26,430 nucleotides of DNA, taken from positions 1 to 26,430 of the forward strand of contig CAKPDM010000016.1 of the NCBI GenBank assembly GCA_934148995.1, given 5' to 3'. Shown piece after piece: positions 24,984 to 26,430 of the stretch. This stretch comes from an uncultured Bacilli bacterium (GTDB lineage: Bacteria > Bacillota_I > Bacilli_A > RF39 > UBA660). How positions within the stretch are numbered: position 1 is the stretch's first letter; the number at the start of each line of letters is the position of its first letter. The notes beneath the pieces are model-generated. The model ran no database searches, was not told where the DNA came from, and saw nothing but the letters and a program-made list of their open reading frames with translations. The translations under genes were made by a program, and so were the position numbers.

Positions 24984-24985
24984 CT

Positions 24986-25507
24986 TCACTTTCTTTCTAA
25001 AATTTTTCTTTTACTTAGTGGTAATATTTCAGTGCTTTTTTCGTCATATAATATGTCTGCCAATATTATTGTTCCCTTTAATAGTTCTTCTAGGTTATTT
25101 ATTGGAGCTTTATTATAATCCATTTTATATAACCAATCAAGATACTTTATCTTTGCAGCATTATCTGGTCTGCCATATATTACTTTCCCAGAATGTAACC
25201 AATATCCAAATTCTACATTTGTAGTAAAAGCAAACATATCAGGTAAACTTCTAGGAACCCAAAACATAATAACCGTTGATTCTATTAATGCCTCTCTTTC
25301 CCACATCGCCTGATCTATATAATTTGCTTTTGGTTTCCAAGTCGAATATTCGGGAACATAAACTATTCCATCAAATCCTAACTCATTTAATCTTTCACAA
25401 GCAGTAGTTCTCCATGATTTTGTCTTTTCATCTCTTGGTGTTGGACCAGCCAAAAATATAGATTTTTTATTTTTTATGATAGTTTGATCTGAATAATTAA
25501 TAATCAT
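24986..25507 (-). CDS. Nucleoside 2-deoxyribosyltransferase-like protein
   Basis: The 173 residues have a Rossmann-like start (KKSIFLAGPTPRDEKTKSWR), a central YVPEYSTWKPKANYIDQAMWERE and DMFAFTTNVEFGYWLHSGKVIYGRP. The last carries a Glu in the position typical of the nucleophile in this superfamily. Relatives exchange or hydrolyse N-glycosidic bonds of deoxynucleosides, and many are phage-borne or annotated as domain-containing proteins only. The substrate cannot be inferred. Its ATG overlaps the tail of the decayed dinD frame (TTATGA), so the two were once translationally coupled. Confidence 0.75.
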   Translation of the reverse strand: MIINYSDQTIIKNKKSIFLAGPTPRDEKTKSWRTTACERLNELGFDGIVYVPEYSTWKPKANYIDQAMWEREALIESTVIMFWVPRSLPDMFAFTTNVEFGYWLHSGKVIYGRPDNAAKIKYLDWLYKMDYNKAPINNLEELLKGTIILADILYDEKSTEILPLSKRKILERK

Positions 25508-26238
25508 AATATCATCATCGCCTTTCTAACTTTTTTCCCGACCTCATAATGTACATCTTTTGCTTCTTTCTCACCTTGTACATTATCTTTTAAAAGTTTT
25601 TGCTTCGTTTAATTTATTCTAAATAAATTAGCAACTAATTCTTCTTCATTCATATTATCTAAAATATCTTCTCTATAGCGTAATTTTTTTCTTTTAAATA
25701 TAACATCAGCGGTTTCACCATTATATAATCCTTTACATCTTGCATTATGAAATTCAGCCATATTTTTAACGTCAACAGAAGATGCAACTTTTTGTAACGT
25801 ATAATTACCTTGTCTCGTTAACTTTCTTTGATAAAATCTTTTTTCATCATCTGATAATGAATTATATTCTTGCTCTGTTATTTCTTGTTTGTATAGCAAA
25901 ATAGGTTTGTCCTAAAGCAACAACTTCTTTGCTTGGATCTGCATTTTGTACTATTAAATAACATATATATCTTGAAAGTTTATAATCTTGTATATTAGCA
26001 GTGGCATTATATTTCTTTTTGACAACCTGTTGACATCAACAAGTTGTTCATCTATATTAAACCCAGAATTTTTACAAGCATCTTTTGCTTTATTTAAAAC
26101 CTTTAAGAAGTTTCTGCAGTCTTTATATTCTAAAACTTTTGTAAGTTCCCTAGCATACCAATATTCATTTCCATATTCACCCATATGTTTAATATTTTCA
26201 AAAATATTATTAGTATATCTATCTACAATTTTTTTCAT
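25504..26238 (-). pseudogene. dinD: DinD-like DNA-damage-inducible protein, broken by frameshifts and a nonsense codon
   Basis: Pieces of one DinD-type protein lie in order in three frames. The N-terminus (FENIKHMGEYGNEYWYAREL, then CKNSGFNIDEQLVDVN) starts at ATG 26238 with a strong GGAG site. A frameshift near 26012-26025 leads to NATANIQDYKLSRYICYLIV and NADPSKEVVALGQTYFAIQT. A second frameshift near 25882-25892 leads to QEITEQEYNSLSDDEKRFYQ and ends ELVANLFRIN. TAA at 25611-25609 then interrupts, but the frame continues with DNVQGEKEAKDVHYEVGKKV to a TGA at 25504. DinD is a LexA-regulated RecA-filament inhibitor in Escherichia coli and is also found on mobile elements. With three lesions it is most likely non-functional. 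Confidence 0.85.
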
Positions 26239-26277
26239 TACTATCTCCTTATTTATTGCTTCATATAAAAGTTTTCC

Positions 26278-26333
26278 ATAAGTCGTTCTTTACCAGTTAA
26301 TATTTGTTTTATTTATATTTTCATTATTCATTA
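26278..26333 (-). repeat. Short dispersed repeat, copy B
   Basis: The partner of copy A, with six extra bases (coding Ile-Asn) and a TAA where copy A has GAA. It lies upstream of dinD. Confidence 0.65.
26290..26331 (-). CDS. Tiny ORF, 13 aa (MNNEN family)
   Basis: It encodes MNNENINKTNINW and ends in TAA. It overlaps the stop of the upstream partial gene and is in frame with the dinD start 31 codons later. The codons after its stop (RTTYGKLLYEAINKEIV) read like protein. It may therefore be a truncated N-terminal extension rather than a real peptide gene. Confidence 0.25.
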   Translation of the reverse strand: MNNENINKTNINW

Positions 26334-26430
26334 CTTTCATCTTCCTTCTTAAGCATTTCCCAACTTTTAAAATAAATACATTCGTTTTTATCATTGAACA
26401 CTATCTGATAAATTCCATCACAAACATCAT
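26324..26430 (-). CDS. Hypothetical protein, C-terminal 34 residues only
   Basis: An open frame enters from the right edge and ends in TAA at 26326-26324. It encodes DVCDGIYQIVFNDKNECIYF and then KSWEMLKKEDESNE. The acidic tail and the stop overlapping the next tiny ORF make a genuine gene end likely. There is too little to identify it. Confidence 0.5.
   Translation of the reverse strand, partial: DVCDGIYQIVFNDKNECIYFKSWEMLKKEDESNE

Noticed and set aside
25546..25586. Perfect 10-bp inverted repeat ATAATGTACA / TGTACATTAT upstream of the deoxyribosyltransferase-like gene, first read as an operator
   Set aside because: It falls within the C-terminal coding remnant of dinD (NVQ...DVHYE), in frame to the TGA at 25504, so coding origin explains it. 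It has no T-tract, and a 21-base loop is long for an operator.
24952..26281. Plus-strand ORFs 24952-25224 and 25988-26281
   Set aside because: They are hydrophobic low-complexity readings opposite the deoxyribosyltransferase-like gene and the dinD pseudogene.
1..26430. Search by eye for CRISPR arrays, tRNA or rRNA genes, IS elements, and a DGR reverse transcriptase or template repeat
   Set aside because: I saw no regularly spaced repeats, no tRNA-like cloverleaf, no transposase, no reverse-transcriptase motif (such as YxDD) among the proteins and no second copy of the variable-region sequence. A tRNA could be missed by eye.

Overview
The window is low-G+C bacterial DNA using the standard code (TGG for Trp, all three stops in use). 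The gene families and the tkt-sirA order seen in Bacillus point to Bacillota, probably an uncultured gut-type Bacilli lineage. The lineage is inferred from protein resemblance only. Nearly all genes lie on the minus strand.

Region 1 (1-7446). The 5' part of a secreted or surface protein gene runs off the left edge, with its long leader at 207-464. Read on the minus strand, there follows a block mutS - GH25 muramidase - LytTR regulator - transketolase - sirA. A terminator-like hairpin sits over the start of sirA.

Region 2 (7541-11250). rarA on the plus strand converges on a metal-resistance operon: a CadC/SmtB-type repressor and a CadA/ZntA-type P1B-ATPase, with a clear operator-promoter.

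Region 3 (11253-13390). A complete paralog of the left-edge surface protein. Its last ~120 coding bases are G+C-rich and adenine-poor and encode a C-type-lectin/FGE-like 'WTLSP ... GARPVINL' end. This looks like the variable region of a diversity-generating retroelement (DGR) target. No reverse transcriptase or template repeat is in the window, so the target would have to be served from elsewhere. The two paralogs share an almost identical 159-bp 5' coding segment, a shared promoter design and a terminator-like hairpin ahead of the start codon. The left copy also carries a G9 tract in its leader.

Region 4 (13422-18197). A tightly packed operon: PlsC - acyl-CoA/ACP ligase - PlsC - MgtC family - two hypothetical genes, the last broken by an in-frame TAA. 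It suggests fatty-acid activation and incorporation into phospholipid.

Region 5 (18272-22402). A hypothetical gene with a near-consensus promoter, a class B penicillin-binding protein, a small plus-strand hypothetical gene, and the ribosome-assembly GTPase rbgA.

Region 6 (22445-26430). Accessory DNA: an uncharacterised membrane-anchored helical protein with a strong internal ribosome site, a KilA-N protein, a nucleoside deoxyribosyltransferase-like protein, a DinD pseudogene with several lesions, and two copies of a short repeat encoding tiny ORFs. It looks like a decaying phage- or defence-related island.
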